From Cytobacillus citreus (GTDB lineage: Bacteria > Bacillota > Bacilli > Bacillales > Cytobacillaceae): DNA of 64,000 nucleotides. Both the position numbers and the translations under genes were made by a program. The stretch's first letter is position 1. Every line of letters starts with the position of its first letter. Below are positions 43,535-51,756 of this stretch, piece by piece. The DNA is taken from contig NZ_JAGYPM010000002.1 in assembly GCF_018343665.1 (NCBI RefSeq), forward strand, positions 186,001 through 250,000. Direction: 5' to 3'. A model generated the notes under the pieces. The model made no database searches. It was given only the letters and a program-made list of their open reading frames with translations, and was not told the origin of the DNA.

Positions 43535-44476
43535 TTATTTCTTTTCAGCGTTATCAGTCTTTTTCCCTGCAAGTGTTTCGTATGCTGCATCATCTGGGGC
43601 ATCGCCATTTGGCCAATCATAAATTTTATCAGGGAAGTCTGGGCGCATTTGTGAATTAATATATGCAGCAAGATTCATTGCTTCTTCATCTGTGAGTGAG
43701 CCTGGTGCATATCCGCCTACCTCCGTTTTTGGCATATATTCTTGAATGAACCCAGCTGACGTTCTTAATCTGGCCATTCCAGCTCCGATATTATATGAAT
43801 CATCTCCCCAGAGGGCTAATGAAGTTCCTTGGCCGCCATTTTCGCCGTGGCATGAGATACAGGCTTTATTGTATATTTCCCTTCCGTTTTCAATATCAAC
43901 ATTCTCAATATCTGCTTCAGATTTTTTTAATTTTGCCCAAGGCCTTTCGGTTGTTCCATCAGGGACATTTTGTGAGATGTAATCGTAGAAAGCAACCATC
44001 GCTTTCATTTCTTGTGAATCCTTCGGAAGAGGTTTCCCATTCATGCTCCTTTTAAAGCAGCCATTAATTCGATCTTCAAGTGTAACCTCTTTACCGGCCC
44101 TAGGATTATATTGTGGATGGGTTTTTGAAATACCTACTAGGTCCAGAGAGCCTCCATATCCCCCATCAGCATGACAGCTTGCGCAGTTTAATGTGTTTCC
44201 AACATACCCATCTAATGCTGTGCTAGTTTCCGTTGCGTATTTGTAGCCAAGCTTTATCAATTCTCCTTCTTCTCCTTCAGGAACATCGTCAAGACTTGGA
44301 GGAGCATATGGATGCTTAGCCACTTCTTCTGACGGATCTTGGCTGTCTTCGTTATTTATCTGTGAATCTACTGCTACATTTTTATCTGAAGCTTTTACAA
44401 CTAAATAAGTTATGGAAAATCCTACAACTAATAGTGTGGCAATTCCAATAACAGATGATAGAAATAATTTGTTCAT
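43535..44476 (-). CDS. Dihaem c-type cytochrome, TsdA-like (possible thiosulfate dehydrogenase)
   Basis: A 313-residue protein with one N-terminal membrane anchor (residues 5-27), an acidic linker and two class I haem domains. The haem motifs are CASCH at 98-102 and CISCH at 206-210. The segment EDRINGCFKRSMNGKPLP around Cys140 resembles TsdA enzymes, where a cysteine ligates the active haem. TsdA joins two thiosulfates to tetrathionate or runs in reverse as a reductase. It is exposed on the outer membrane face and divergent from the formate dehydrogenase cluster, so it may serve the same respiratory chain. It could also be a plain electron carrier. Confidence 0.75.
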   Translation of the reverse strand: MNKLFLSSVIGIATLLVVGFSITYLVVKASDKNVAVDSQINNEDSQDPSEEVAKHPYAPPSLDDVPEGEEGELIKLGYKYATETSTALDGYVGNTLNCASCHADGGYGGSLDLVGISKTHPQYNPRAGKEVTLEDRINGCFKRSMNGKPLPKDSQEMKAMVAFYDYISQNVPDGTTERPWAKLKKSEADIENVDIENGREIYNKACISCHGENGGQGTSLALWGDDSYNIGAGMARLRTSAGFIQEYMPKTEVGGYAPGSLTDEEAMNLAAYINSQMRPDFPDKIYDWPNGDAPDDAAYETLAGKKTDNAEKK

Positions 44477-44612
44477 GGTAATCTCCCTTCCTATTTGAAA
44501 ATTGTCATTTCAAGGGTTTGAAAACTATTACTAATTTTCGCCTTCAGTATAGGGGGGAATTATTAAGATTTGATTAATTTTCTCTGTCCTGAAAATTTGA
44601 ACATTCTATGAA

Positions 44613-44630
44613 GACACAAATCATTCACAA
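44613..44630 (-). promoter_or_regulatory. ResD-box-like site upstream of the cytochrome c gene
   Basis: On the minus strand TTGTGAATGATTTGTGT resembles the proposed ResD consensus TTGTGAAN3TTTN4A except at the last position. A further TTGTGAA lies at 44648 on the plus strand. It is a weak, short motif in AT-rich DNA. Confidence 0.3.
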
Positions 44631-44802
44631 ATTATAAATGAACATATTGTGAACAATCTGAAGTTAGTAATATTTTCACTATATACATGTGATAAATATT
44701 ACTGTTTGTTTATTCGTGGGCAGTTAAGATGAAACCGTACTATGATCAAGTAAATAATTTACATTATAGCAACATAATAAATACCCAATAGTCTTACTTT
44801 TT

Positions 44803-44852
44803 TGTGACTTAAGTCACGGAATAATATAGTATTCCTTCTTAGAATACAAAGA
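44803..44852 (+). promoter_or_regulatory. Crp/Fnr-type activated promoter of the formate dehydrogenase cluster
   Basis: TGTGACTTAAGTCACG (44803-44818) is a TGTGA-N6-TCAC dyad. TAGAAT at 44840-44845 is the -10, with a predicted start near 44852, so the dyad is centred at about -41.5. The layout equals that of the Crp/Fnr gene promoter at 33517-33566, even to the same -10 hexamer. Anaerobic or Crp-like activation is inferred. Confidence 0.75.
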
Positions 44853-44881
44853 GGTGCATTCCTCATAAAGGAGAGAAAGTA

Positions 44882-45628
44882 ATGAATAAAAAGGGGTGCC
44901 CAGAAGAGTTTCCTATAACTCTCAGAATCAATGGATATGAAATGGCTGTTTTTCAGCTAACGAATCACGATTTAGAAGATTGGGCATACGGATATTTGTT
45001 TTCAGAAGGTATGATTGCTAGTCGAGAGGATATAAAGTCCATTCATTATGATGAAACGACAGGAATACTTGAAGTCTCCTTTAAGGATGGTTTTGATCCA
45101 GAAATAATGTTTTCGAAGAAGAAGCATTATACAGCTGGCTGTGGAAGAGGAGTCACATTTTTCTCGATGACGGATGTGAAAACGTTTACTAAAGTACAGT
45201 CAGAAAATACCTATCTATTAAGCTATATATTGAAGAAGCGAAGCGAATTTGCCAAAAACTCTCCATTGTATGCGGAAACAGGAGGCATGCACGGTGCGTG
45301 TATTGTTCATGCAAATGGTGAAATAACTGTTCGAGAGGATATAGGCAGACATAACGCTGTGGACAAAATTATTGGTCATGCCATCCGGACAGGCTGTAAT
45401 CCAAAGGAGTTGCTTCTTTTGACAACAGGACGCGTTTCCTATGAAATGCTTTCTAAAGCAGCAAAGTTTGGATTTGCTGTTATCGGCTCACGGACAGCAG
45501 CAACAAAACAAGCTATTCAATTAGCCAAATTTTTAAATGTCGAAGTGGTTGGTTATTTAAGGGGAAGAATGGCTATTCCTTATACTTCATTTGGAAGGGT
45601 CATCAATGACCTTGAAGAAAGAGCTTAG
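44882..45628 (+). CDS. fdhD: Formate dehydrogenase accessory sulfurtransferase FdhD
   Basis: A 248-residue FdhD. It passes sulfur from a cysteine desulfurase to the bis-MGD cofactor of formate dehydrogenase. Seen are ITLRINGYEMAVFQLTNHDL, YLFSEGMIAS, the loop TAGCGRG, ETGGMHGACIV, REDIGRHNAVDKIIGHAI and LLLTTGRVSYEML. The E. coli CxxC loop is reduced here to one Cys (GCGRG), as in several Gram-positive homologues. AAAGGAGAG precedes ATG 44882. First gene of the cluster. Confidence 0.93.
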   Translation: MNKKGCPEEFPITLRINGYEMAVFQLTNHDLEDWAYGYLFSEGMIASREDIKSIHYDETTGILEVSFKDGFDPEIMFSKKKHYTAGCGRGVTFFSMTDVKTFTKVQSENTYLLSYILKKRSEFAKNSPLYAETGGMHGACIVHANGEITVREDIGRHNAVDKIIGHAIRTGCNPKELLLLTTGRVSYEMLSKAAKFGFAVIGSRTAATKQAIQLAKFLNVEVVGYLRGRMAIPYTSFGRVINDLEERA

Positions 45629-45688
45629 GGGTTTACCCATATTATTTGGTTTAAATAGATCCTATATATGTAAAAAGGGGGAGAAGGC

Positions 45689-48661
45689 ATGGATTTTACT
45701 AGAAGGCAGTTCTTAAAATTGTCTGGTGCTGTAGCGGCTACGATTGCTGTTGTTGAACTAGGCTTTGACGATAAGAAAGCAAGAGCAAAGTCCAAAGATT
45801 TTAAAATTGCAGAATTAAAACCAACATCTACTATTTGTCCATATTGCTCAGTAGGATGTGGAATACTCGTTTACTCGAAAGATAACGATGTTATTTATTC
45901 AGAAGGAGACCCGGATCATCCGATCAATGAAGGGACCTTATGTAGTAAAGGAACAACAGTACGTCAAGTTTATACGTCTGAAAAACGGATTACAAAACCA
46001 ATGTACCGTGCTCCGGGAAGTAATAAATGGAAAGAGGTAGACTGGGACTGGGCACTTGATAAAGTTGCTCAAAATATTAAAGAAACGCGTGACCGTACAT
46101 TTGTTCATAAGGAAAATGGCGTGATCGTGAATAGAACAGACGCAATTGCCTATTTAGGCGGAGCCGCTCTTGATAATGAAGAATGTCATTTATTGCATAA
46201 ATTATTTCGTGCCGGTCTAGGGTTAACTTATATCGAGCACCAGGCCCGAATATGACATAGTTCAACGGTTGCCGGTCTGGCACCTTCATTCGGTCGTGGC
46301 GCAATGACAAATCACTGGAATGATCTTCAGTATGCTGATGTACTAATGGTCATCGGTGCGAACCCTGCTGAGAATCACCCGATCAGCTTTAGATGGATTT
46401 CTAAGGCTATTGAAAAGGGCGCAAAACTAATCTCAGTTGATCCACGCTATACTAGAACATCGCAGATGGCTAATACCTATGCTCAGCTCCGCTCTGGAAC
46501 TGATATCGCCTTCATTGGCGGGATGATAAACTATATTCTCGAAAATGAGCTCTATCATAAAGAATATGTATCAGCCTATACAAATGCCTCTTATATCGTT
46601 GATGATCAGTATTCATTTAAGGATGGTATTTTCAACGGATATGATGAGAAAACAAGAAAATACGATAAAAAGCAATGGGGCTTTAAAAAGGACAAGGAAG
46701 ATAAAATTATCAAGGATCCAACATTAAAAGATCCTCGTTGTGTCTTCCAGCTTATGAAAAAGCACTATTCTCGCTATGATATTGATACAGTTGTTGGTGT
46801 AACAGGCACTGACAAAGAAACTTATAAAGAAATTTGTAAAGCATATGCTTCAACAGGAGAAGTAGGAAAGGCAGGTACAATTCTGTATGCGATGGGTGGC
46901 ACTCAGCATACAGTTGGTACACAAAATATTCGTTCTTACGCTATTCTCCAACTGTTGTTGGGGAATATAGGGATTGCCGGGGGCGGTGTTAATGCGCTTC
47001 GCGGGGAATCAAATGTTCAAGGCTCAACAGATTTTGGTCTACTTTACCATAACGTTCCAGGCTATATGGAAGTGCCGACTGACGCTGATGTAACGTACCA
47101 AGGATTCCTTGATCGCATTACACCAAAGTCTGGTTATTTGACAAATAAGCCGAAATTCTATACGAGTATGTTGAAATCATTCTACGGTGACAATGCTACA
47201 AAGCAAAATGAATTTGGGTATCATTTTATGCCGAAGCTAGGTGCTGGCAAAGATTATTCTTATATTCGATTATTTGATGCCATGTACCGTAAAGAGTTCG
47301 AAGGATTAATGATGTTCGGTGCCAACCCGGTAGTAGGGGGACCGCATGCAAGCCAATCCATTAAATCACTTGCCAATTTAAAATGGATGGTGTCGATTGA
47401 CTTATTTGAAACAGAAACATCTTCATTCTGGAAAAAAGAAGCAGGATCTGATCCAGCATCAGTTCAAACGGAAGTTATTTTCCTTCCAGCATGCTCATCT
47501 TATGAAAAGGAAGGCTCAGTAACTAATTCTGGGCGCTGGATGCAGTATCGCTGGCAGGCAATTAAACCAAAAGGTGAGTCAAAAGCCGACTTAGAAATAG
47601 TCCATATGTTAGCACGTCGTCTTAAAGAGCTGTACAAAAACAGTCCAAATCCTTCTGATATGTCATTGAAAGCTTTGACTTGGAATTATGGTGAATCCGA
47701 TCATCCAGATATCGACTTAGTTTGTCGTGAAATAAATGGTTATGATATGAAAACAAAACAGCAGATTAAAAGCTTTGGAGATTTAAAGGATGATGGATCA
47801 ACGAGCAGCGGCTGTTGGATTTATTGTGGCTTCTATCCTGAAAATGAGAATCTGGCAAAGCGCCGGGATAACACGAATGAGGGCATGAGTAATTTCTTGA
47901 ACTGGTCTTATGCTTGGCCAGCAAATCGCCGTATTTTATATAACCGTGCAAGTTCAGACTTGAATGGAAAAGCATGGAGTAAAGATCGAGTAGGGATAGT
48001 ATGGAATTCAGTCGAAGGAAAATGGAAAGGAAATGACATTCCGGATTTCGCAGCAACAAAAGGACCGGATGATCCAACATTCATAGATCCATTTATTATG
48101 ATTGCAGGCGGTAAAGGAGCATTGTTCGCGGGCATTAACGAGGGACCATTCCCAGAGCATTACGAGCCGTATGAAAATCCAATTTCTAATGCGTTCTCTA
48201 GCGTTCAATTAAACCCAGCTGTTCAGTTCGGTGAAAAAGCAACAAATGCTAAAGGCGATGTTTCAAAATATCCAATTGTTGCAACGACTTACCGTGTATC
48301 TGAGCATTGGCAATCAGGGAGTATGACTCGAAATGTTCCTTGGTTGGCTGAGCTTGTTCCGCATATGTATATTGAAATTAGTGAAGAGCTTGCAAAAGAA
48401 AAGGGTATTGCCTATAAAGATAGAATAATTGTTTCGTCAGCCCGTGGTGAAATTGAAGCATATGCATTGATCACAAAACGCTTTAAGCCTTATAAGCTAA
48501 AAGATAAAACCGTTCACCATATTGGTATGCCGTGGCATTTCGGTTATAACGGGATTGCAACAGGTGCAACTGCCAACGTCTTAACTCCAAACATTGGAGA
48601 TGCTAACACAACAATTCCTGAATTTAAGGCGTTCCTTTGTGATATTAGGAGGGCGAAATAA
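45689..48661 (+). CDS. fdnG: Formate dehydrogenase catalytic subunit, selenoprotein (UGA = Sec189)
   Basis: A 990-residue FdnG-type subunit read through an in-frame TGA at 46253-46255. The N-terminus has a twin-arginine signal (TRRQFLKLSGAVAATIA), so the folded enzyme is exported. A [4Fe-4S] site follows with Cys50, Cys53, Cys57 and Cys85. The UGA falls in the context HQAR-I-U-H-SSTVAGLAP, matching the E. coli FdnG site QARV-U-HGPTV. Reading resumes in the same frame with RGAMTNHWNDL and GANPAENHPISFRW, typical of the bis-MGD domain. A SECIS-like hairpin follows directly, so the two halves are one gene, not a frameshifted pair. GGGGGAGAAGG precedes ATG 45689. It oxidises formate to CO2 outside the membrane, with electrons passing to fdnH and fdnI. 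sel genes are not in this window. Confidence 0.93.
46253..46284 (+). promoter_or_regulatory. Bacterial SECIS element after the Sec UGA
   Basis: TGA (46253-46255) is followed after 11 nt by GGTTGCCGGTCTGGCACC (46267-46284). The arms GG-T-(T)-GCC and GGC-A-CC pair with one bulged T and leave the loop GGTCT. E. coli fdhF has the same bulged U and GGUCU loop, the SelB contact points. Decoding by SelB and tRNA-Sec is therefore expected. Confidence 0.9.
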
Positions 48662-49479
48662 TGGCGGATTATATTAAATTTGTTGATGTGACGAAATGTG
48701 ACGGATGCCGTGCATGTATGGTGGCGTGTAAAAACTGGAATGACCTCCCTGCTGAACCAGAGGAGTTCACAGGCAGTATTCAATCTCATAATACACTAAC
48801 AGCAAATACTTGGAATGTCATTACCTATGACGAACAAGTAACGGCAAACGGTAATTTTGAATGGTTGTTTAGACATAAGTCTTGCCATCACTGCGGAGAA
48901 GCTTTCTGTGAAAAAGCATGCCCAGAGACAGCGATTAGCCATACAAAATTCGGTTCTGTTGTTGTCGATGCCGATAAATGTGTAGGCTGTGGATATTGTG
49001 TGAATAACTGTCAATTTGGTGTGATCCAACTGGCAACTTATGTAGATAAGAAAGGCAAAGAGTACCGTAAAGCACAAAAATGTGATCTTTGCACAGGCCG
49101 CTTAGAAGAAGGACTAAGACCTGCATGTGTAACATCTTGCCACACAAACTGCTTAGTTTATGATGACAAGGATAAAGTGTTAGCGGAAGCTGAGAAGCGT
49201 TTAGCAAAAATTAAAGAACGTTTCCCTAATGCAAATATTTACAATCCTTCAGGGATTAAAGGTACAACGACAGTCTATCTTCTTGCTGATAAGCCAACTG
49301 TTTATGGCCTACCAGAAGATCCAAAGGTTGCTCTTTCCCAAATTGTTTGGAAGGATTATGCACAGCCACTTGGGAAAATGATGCTAGGTGCAACGACGAT
49401 GGCAGTTATTGGTGCAGCGATTTCTACTGCGATTAATAAAGGAAAAGGTGAACATGAAGGAGGCCAGGATCATGAGTAA
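48661..49479 (+). CDS. fdnH: Formate dehydrogenase iron-sulfur subunit
   Basis: A 272-residue electron-transfer subunit with four [4Fe-4S] motifs: CDGCRACMVAC (13-23), CHHCGEAFCEKACP, CVGCGYCVNNC and CDLCTGRLEEGLRPAC. One hydrophobic helix near the C-terminus (LGKMMLGATTMAVIGAAI) should anchor it in the membrane as in FdnH. Its ATG shares a base with the fdnG stop and its end overlaps fdnI by 8 bp, so the three subunits are translated together. It relays electrons from the Sec/Mo site to the cytochrome b. Confidence 0.93.
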   Translation: MADYIKFVDVTKCDGCRACMVACKNWNDLPAEPEEFTGSIQSHNTLTANTWNVITYDEQVTANGNFEWLFRHKSCHHCGEAFCEKACPETAISHTKFGSVVVDADKCVGCGYCVNNCQFGVIQLATYVDKKGKEYRKAQKCDLCTGRLEEGLRPACVTSCHTNCLVYDDKDKVLAEAEKRLAKIKERFPNANIYNPSGIKGTTTVYLLADKPTVYGLPEDPKVALSQIVWKDYAQPLGKMMLGATTMAVIGAAISTAINKGKGEHEGGQDHE

Positions 49480-50143
49480 TGGAAAAACCCCAAAAACGAT
49501 TAAACGATTCAATAAAGGTTTTATCATAGCTCACTGGGTAAATGCAGGCGCATTTTTTACTCTATATATTTCGGCCCTTCCAATGTACACGGAGTTTTTT
49601 GACTGGCTATATCCTGTTTTTGGTGGACCGGCTGGTGCTCGCTTAATACACAGAATCGCTGCGGTGGCATTTATGTTACCACTATTCATCATGATCATTT
49701 TTGATTTCAAAGGCTTTAAAAATTGGATGAAAAATATATTCTCTTGGAAAAAGCATGATTTAATGTTTTTTCCACAATTTCTAAGAGAGTTCTTCGGACT
49801 AAAAGCGAAGGTTCCAAAACAAGACTTCTTTAACGCTGGAGAAAAAGTGAATTCTTGGTTAATGATTGTAACAACACTCATGCTAATTAGTTCAGGTTTA
49901 GTTATGTGGTTTCCAGCCTTTTTCCCATCTGTAGTTGTATGGTGGGCATACCCAATCCATAATATCGGCCTCGGCCTAGCTGTAGCTGTCGCTGTTGGTC
50001 ATATTTATATGTCTCTAGTAACTGCTCGCCCTTCTATGAGAGGTATCACAAAAGGGGATGTTACAGAAGAGTATGCAAAAGACCATCATGGACGTTGGTA
50101 TGATGAATTACAAGAGGAAAAGCAACAAAGGAAACAAGCTTAA
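49472..50143 (+). CDS. fdnI: Formate dehydrogenase cytochrome b556 subunit
   Basis: A 223-residue integral protein with four helices. His residues in helix contexts (FIIAHWVNAGAFFTLY, GARLIHRIAAVAF, YPIHNIGLGLAVAVAVGHIYMSL) match the two b-haem ligand sets of FdnI-type subunits. It reduces menaquinone at the inner side. ATG 49472 follows GGAGG. An upstream in-frame start inside fdnH is unlikely. Confidence 0.9.
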   Translation: MSNGKTPKTIKRFNKGFIIAHWVNAGAFFTLYISALPMYTEFFDWLYPVFGGPAGARLIHRIAAVAFMLPLFIMIIFDFKGFKNWMKNIFSWKKHDLMFFPQFLREFFGLKAKVPKQDFFNAGEKVNSWLMIVTTLMLISSGLVMWFPAFFPSVVVWWAYPIHNIGLGLAVAVAVGHIYMSLVTARPSMRGITKGDVTEEYAKDHHGRWYDELQEEKQQRKQA

Positions 50144-50174
50144 TGTGAACGCCGAAAGGCTTTTGACATTTGGA

Positions 50175-50224
50175 ATAAAGTGAAACTTCCATCAGTAGGG
50201 GTCTGACTGCCCGTTAATATGCGA
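50175..50224. repeat. Short dispersed repeat, family D copy 2
   Basis: AAAGTGAAACTTCCATCAGT then GGGGTCTGACTGCCCGTTAA, matching parts of 36025-36150 with a few base changes. It sits between fdnI and fdhE inside the cluster. Confidence 0.7.
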
Positions 50225-50228
50225 AAGA

Positions 50229-50255
50229 GCTACCCTGAATGAAGGGTAGCCTTTC
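50229..50255 (+). terminator. Hairpin between fdnI and fdhE
   Basis: GCTACCCT pairs with AGGGTAGC, followed by a weak CTTTCCT tract. It may partly terminate, lowering downstream accessory expression. Confidence 0.5.
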
Positions 50256-50298
50256 CTCTATTTGCATTAGTTAAATAAAACCGAAAGCGGTGTTTTTT

Positions 50299-51096
50299 AT
50301 GGCAAAAATAAATGTGCTTGATTCAGAGTATGAAAAGCTGCAAAAAGATATTCAGGCGTTAAATGATAAATGGAGTGAGCAATGTTCCGATATCATCATT
50401 AATGGAATCGAAAAAATAAAGGAAATGAAAGCTCCATACCTCTCACAGCTGGAACTCGCTATTGACTTCCATCAATACCGAACCTTTATTGAAGAGTTGT
50501 TCGCATTAATATGTCGCAATAAATCAGAGCTGAAAGTTTCAGCAGATAAAACAATTTCACTTTTAAATGACGATGTGCTTCAACGATGGTTTAAAGAAGC
50601 AATTGTTGTAAATGATATTTATTTTAAGAAATTTGCTGAAGAAAATGATCTACCAGAATGGCTTCCTATGTTTGCAGCAGAGCACGCTGTTCGCCCTTAT
50701 TTACAAAAATCAGCAGAAAAATTAAAAGATAAATTGAAAAAATCGGATCATAATCAAGGCTGTCCTTCCTGTGGTGAACCTGCTCGTTTTGCCATAATTG
50801 ATAAATCGGGCAAGAAGGAAATGACATGTCCTCGCTGCCTCCATTCTTGGGAAGAAAAGAAAATTAGCTGTGCCCACTGTGGAACAGAAGGAGAACTTGT
50901 CATAATCAAAATCGAAGAGGAAGAAAGTGCAGAAATCCATGCGTGCAACAAGTGTAAAGGGTATACTAAAGTTATCGATGTGAGACAAATGTTCAAAAAG
51001 GAATCTCCAACTTTATTAGATGTAAAAAGTATTCACCTTGATTATATAGCTCAAGAGAAGGGTTTTGGTATTCCACAAGTTTCGGGAGCTCATTAA
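50299..51096 (+). CDS. fdhE: Formate dehydrogenase accessory protein FdhE
   Basis: A 265-residue rubredoxin-like zinc or iron protein. The N-terminal half is helical; the C-terminal half carries CxxC pairs CPSCG, CPRC, CAHC and CNKC, the FdhE hallmark. It is needed for assembly or activity of exported formate dehydrogenases. ATG 50299 is chosen over an in-frame GTG 9 bp earlier because of spacing to AAAGCGG. It follows the structural genes and precedes the cofactor genes. Confidence 0.85.
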   Translation: MAKINVLDSEYEKLQKDIQALNDKWSEQCSDIIINGIEKIKEMKAPYLSQLELAIDFHQYRTFIEELFALICRNKSELKVSADKTISLLNDDVLQRWFKEAIVVNDIYFKKFAEENDLPEWLPMFAAEHAVRPYLQKSAEKLKDKLKKSDHNQGCPSCGEPARFAIIDKSGKKEMTCPRCLHSWEEKKISCAHCGTEGELVIIKIEEEESAEIHACNKCKGYTKVIDVRQMFKKESPTLLDVKSIHLDYIAQEKGFGIPQVSGAH

Positions 51097-51115
51097 TTTT
51101 CAGGCAGGTGATAAT

Positions 51116-51718
51116 ATGCGGACAACGGGAATCATAATGGCAGGCGGCAAATCGAGCAGGATGGGAACAAATAAAGCCCTATTGAAAATAGATGATAAAA
51201 CGGTTATTGAAAAAATTGCTGCAGAACTTAAAAAGGCAGTCTCTGAAATTATCATTGTGACAAATACATTTGAAGAGTATCAATATCTCGGTTACCCGAT
51301 GGTGCACGATCAATGGAAGGGGATGGGCCCCCTTGCAGGAATACATGCAGGATTGGATGCCTCTCATACTGATAATAATCTAGTGGTTGCCTGTGATATG
51401 CCGTTTATATCATCAGAATTAGGCACGATTTTGCTCGACTTTTTAAAAGATTACCAGGCAGCTGTACCGAACATCTCCGGACAGCTTCATCCTTTATTTG
51501 CAGCGTATCGCAAAGATGCTCTTACGGAATTGAATGGTTCTTTACAGAATCAGGAGCTGCGAATACGACAGTTTTTAGCTAAGGTAAATACAAAGATCGT
51601 CACGGAAGCTGATCTTCAAGAGGCTGAATTCCATTATAGGGAACGTCACTTATTTAATATGAATCATCCAGTGGAATTCGAAGAGGCTTTAAAAATAGAA
51701 AACGATCATTTGGAATAA
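51116..51718 (+). CDS. mobA: Molybdenum cofactor guanylyltransferase MobA
   Basis: A 200-residue nucleotidyltransferase with the N-terminal GTP motif IIMAGGKSSRMGTNKALL, central GPLAGIHAGLDA and metal-binding VACDMPF. It joins GMP to Mo-molybdopterin to make the bis-MGD cofactor that formate dehydrogenase needs. AGGTGAT precedes ATG 51116. It lies 19 bp after fdhE in the same operon. Confidence 0.92.
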   Translation: MRTTGIIMAGGKSSRMGTNKALLKIDDKTVIEKIAAELKKAVSEIIIVTNTFEEYQYLGYPMVHDQWKGMGPLAGIHAGLDASHTDNNLVVACDMPFISSELGTILLDFLKDYQAAVPNISGQLHPLFAAYRKDALTELNGSLQNQELRIRQFLAKVNTKIVTEADLQEAEFHYRERHLFNMNHPVEFEEALKIENDHLE

Positions 51719-51756
51719 AACCAGCCTATGATAAAAAAAGAAAGCAGAGATTAAAA

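Noticed and set aside
45689-46310. fdnG as a nonsense-mutated or frameshifted pair of genes
   Set aside because: The TGA is in frame with the downstream part, lies exactly at the Sec position and is followed by a SECIS-like hairpin.
50140-50290. Possible tRNA-Sec (selC) near the formate dehydrogenase genes
   Set aside because: The stretch holds only a short dispersed repeat and a simple hairpin. No cloverleaf was found, and no sel genes were recognised in the window.
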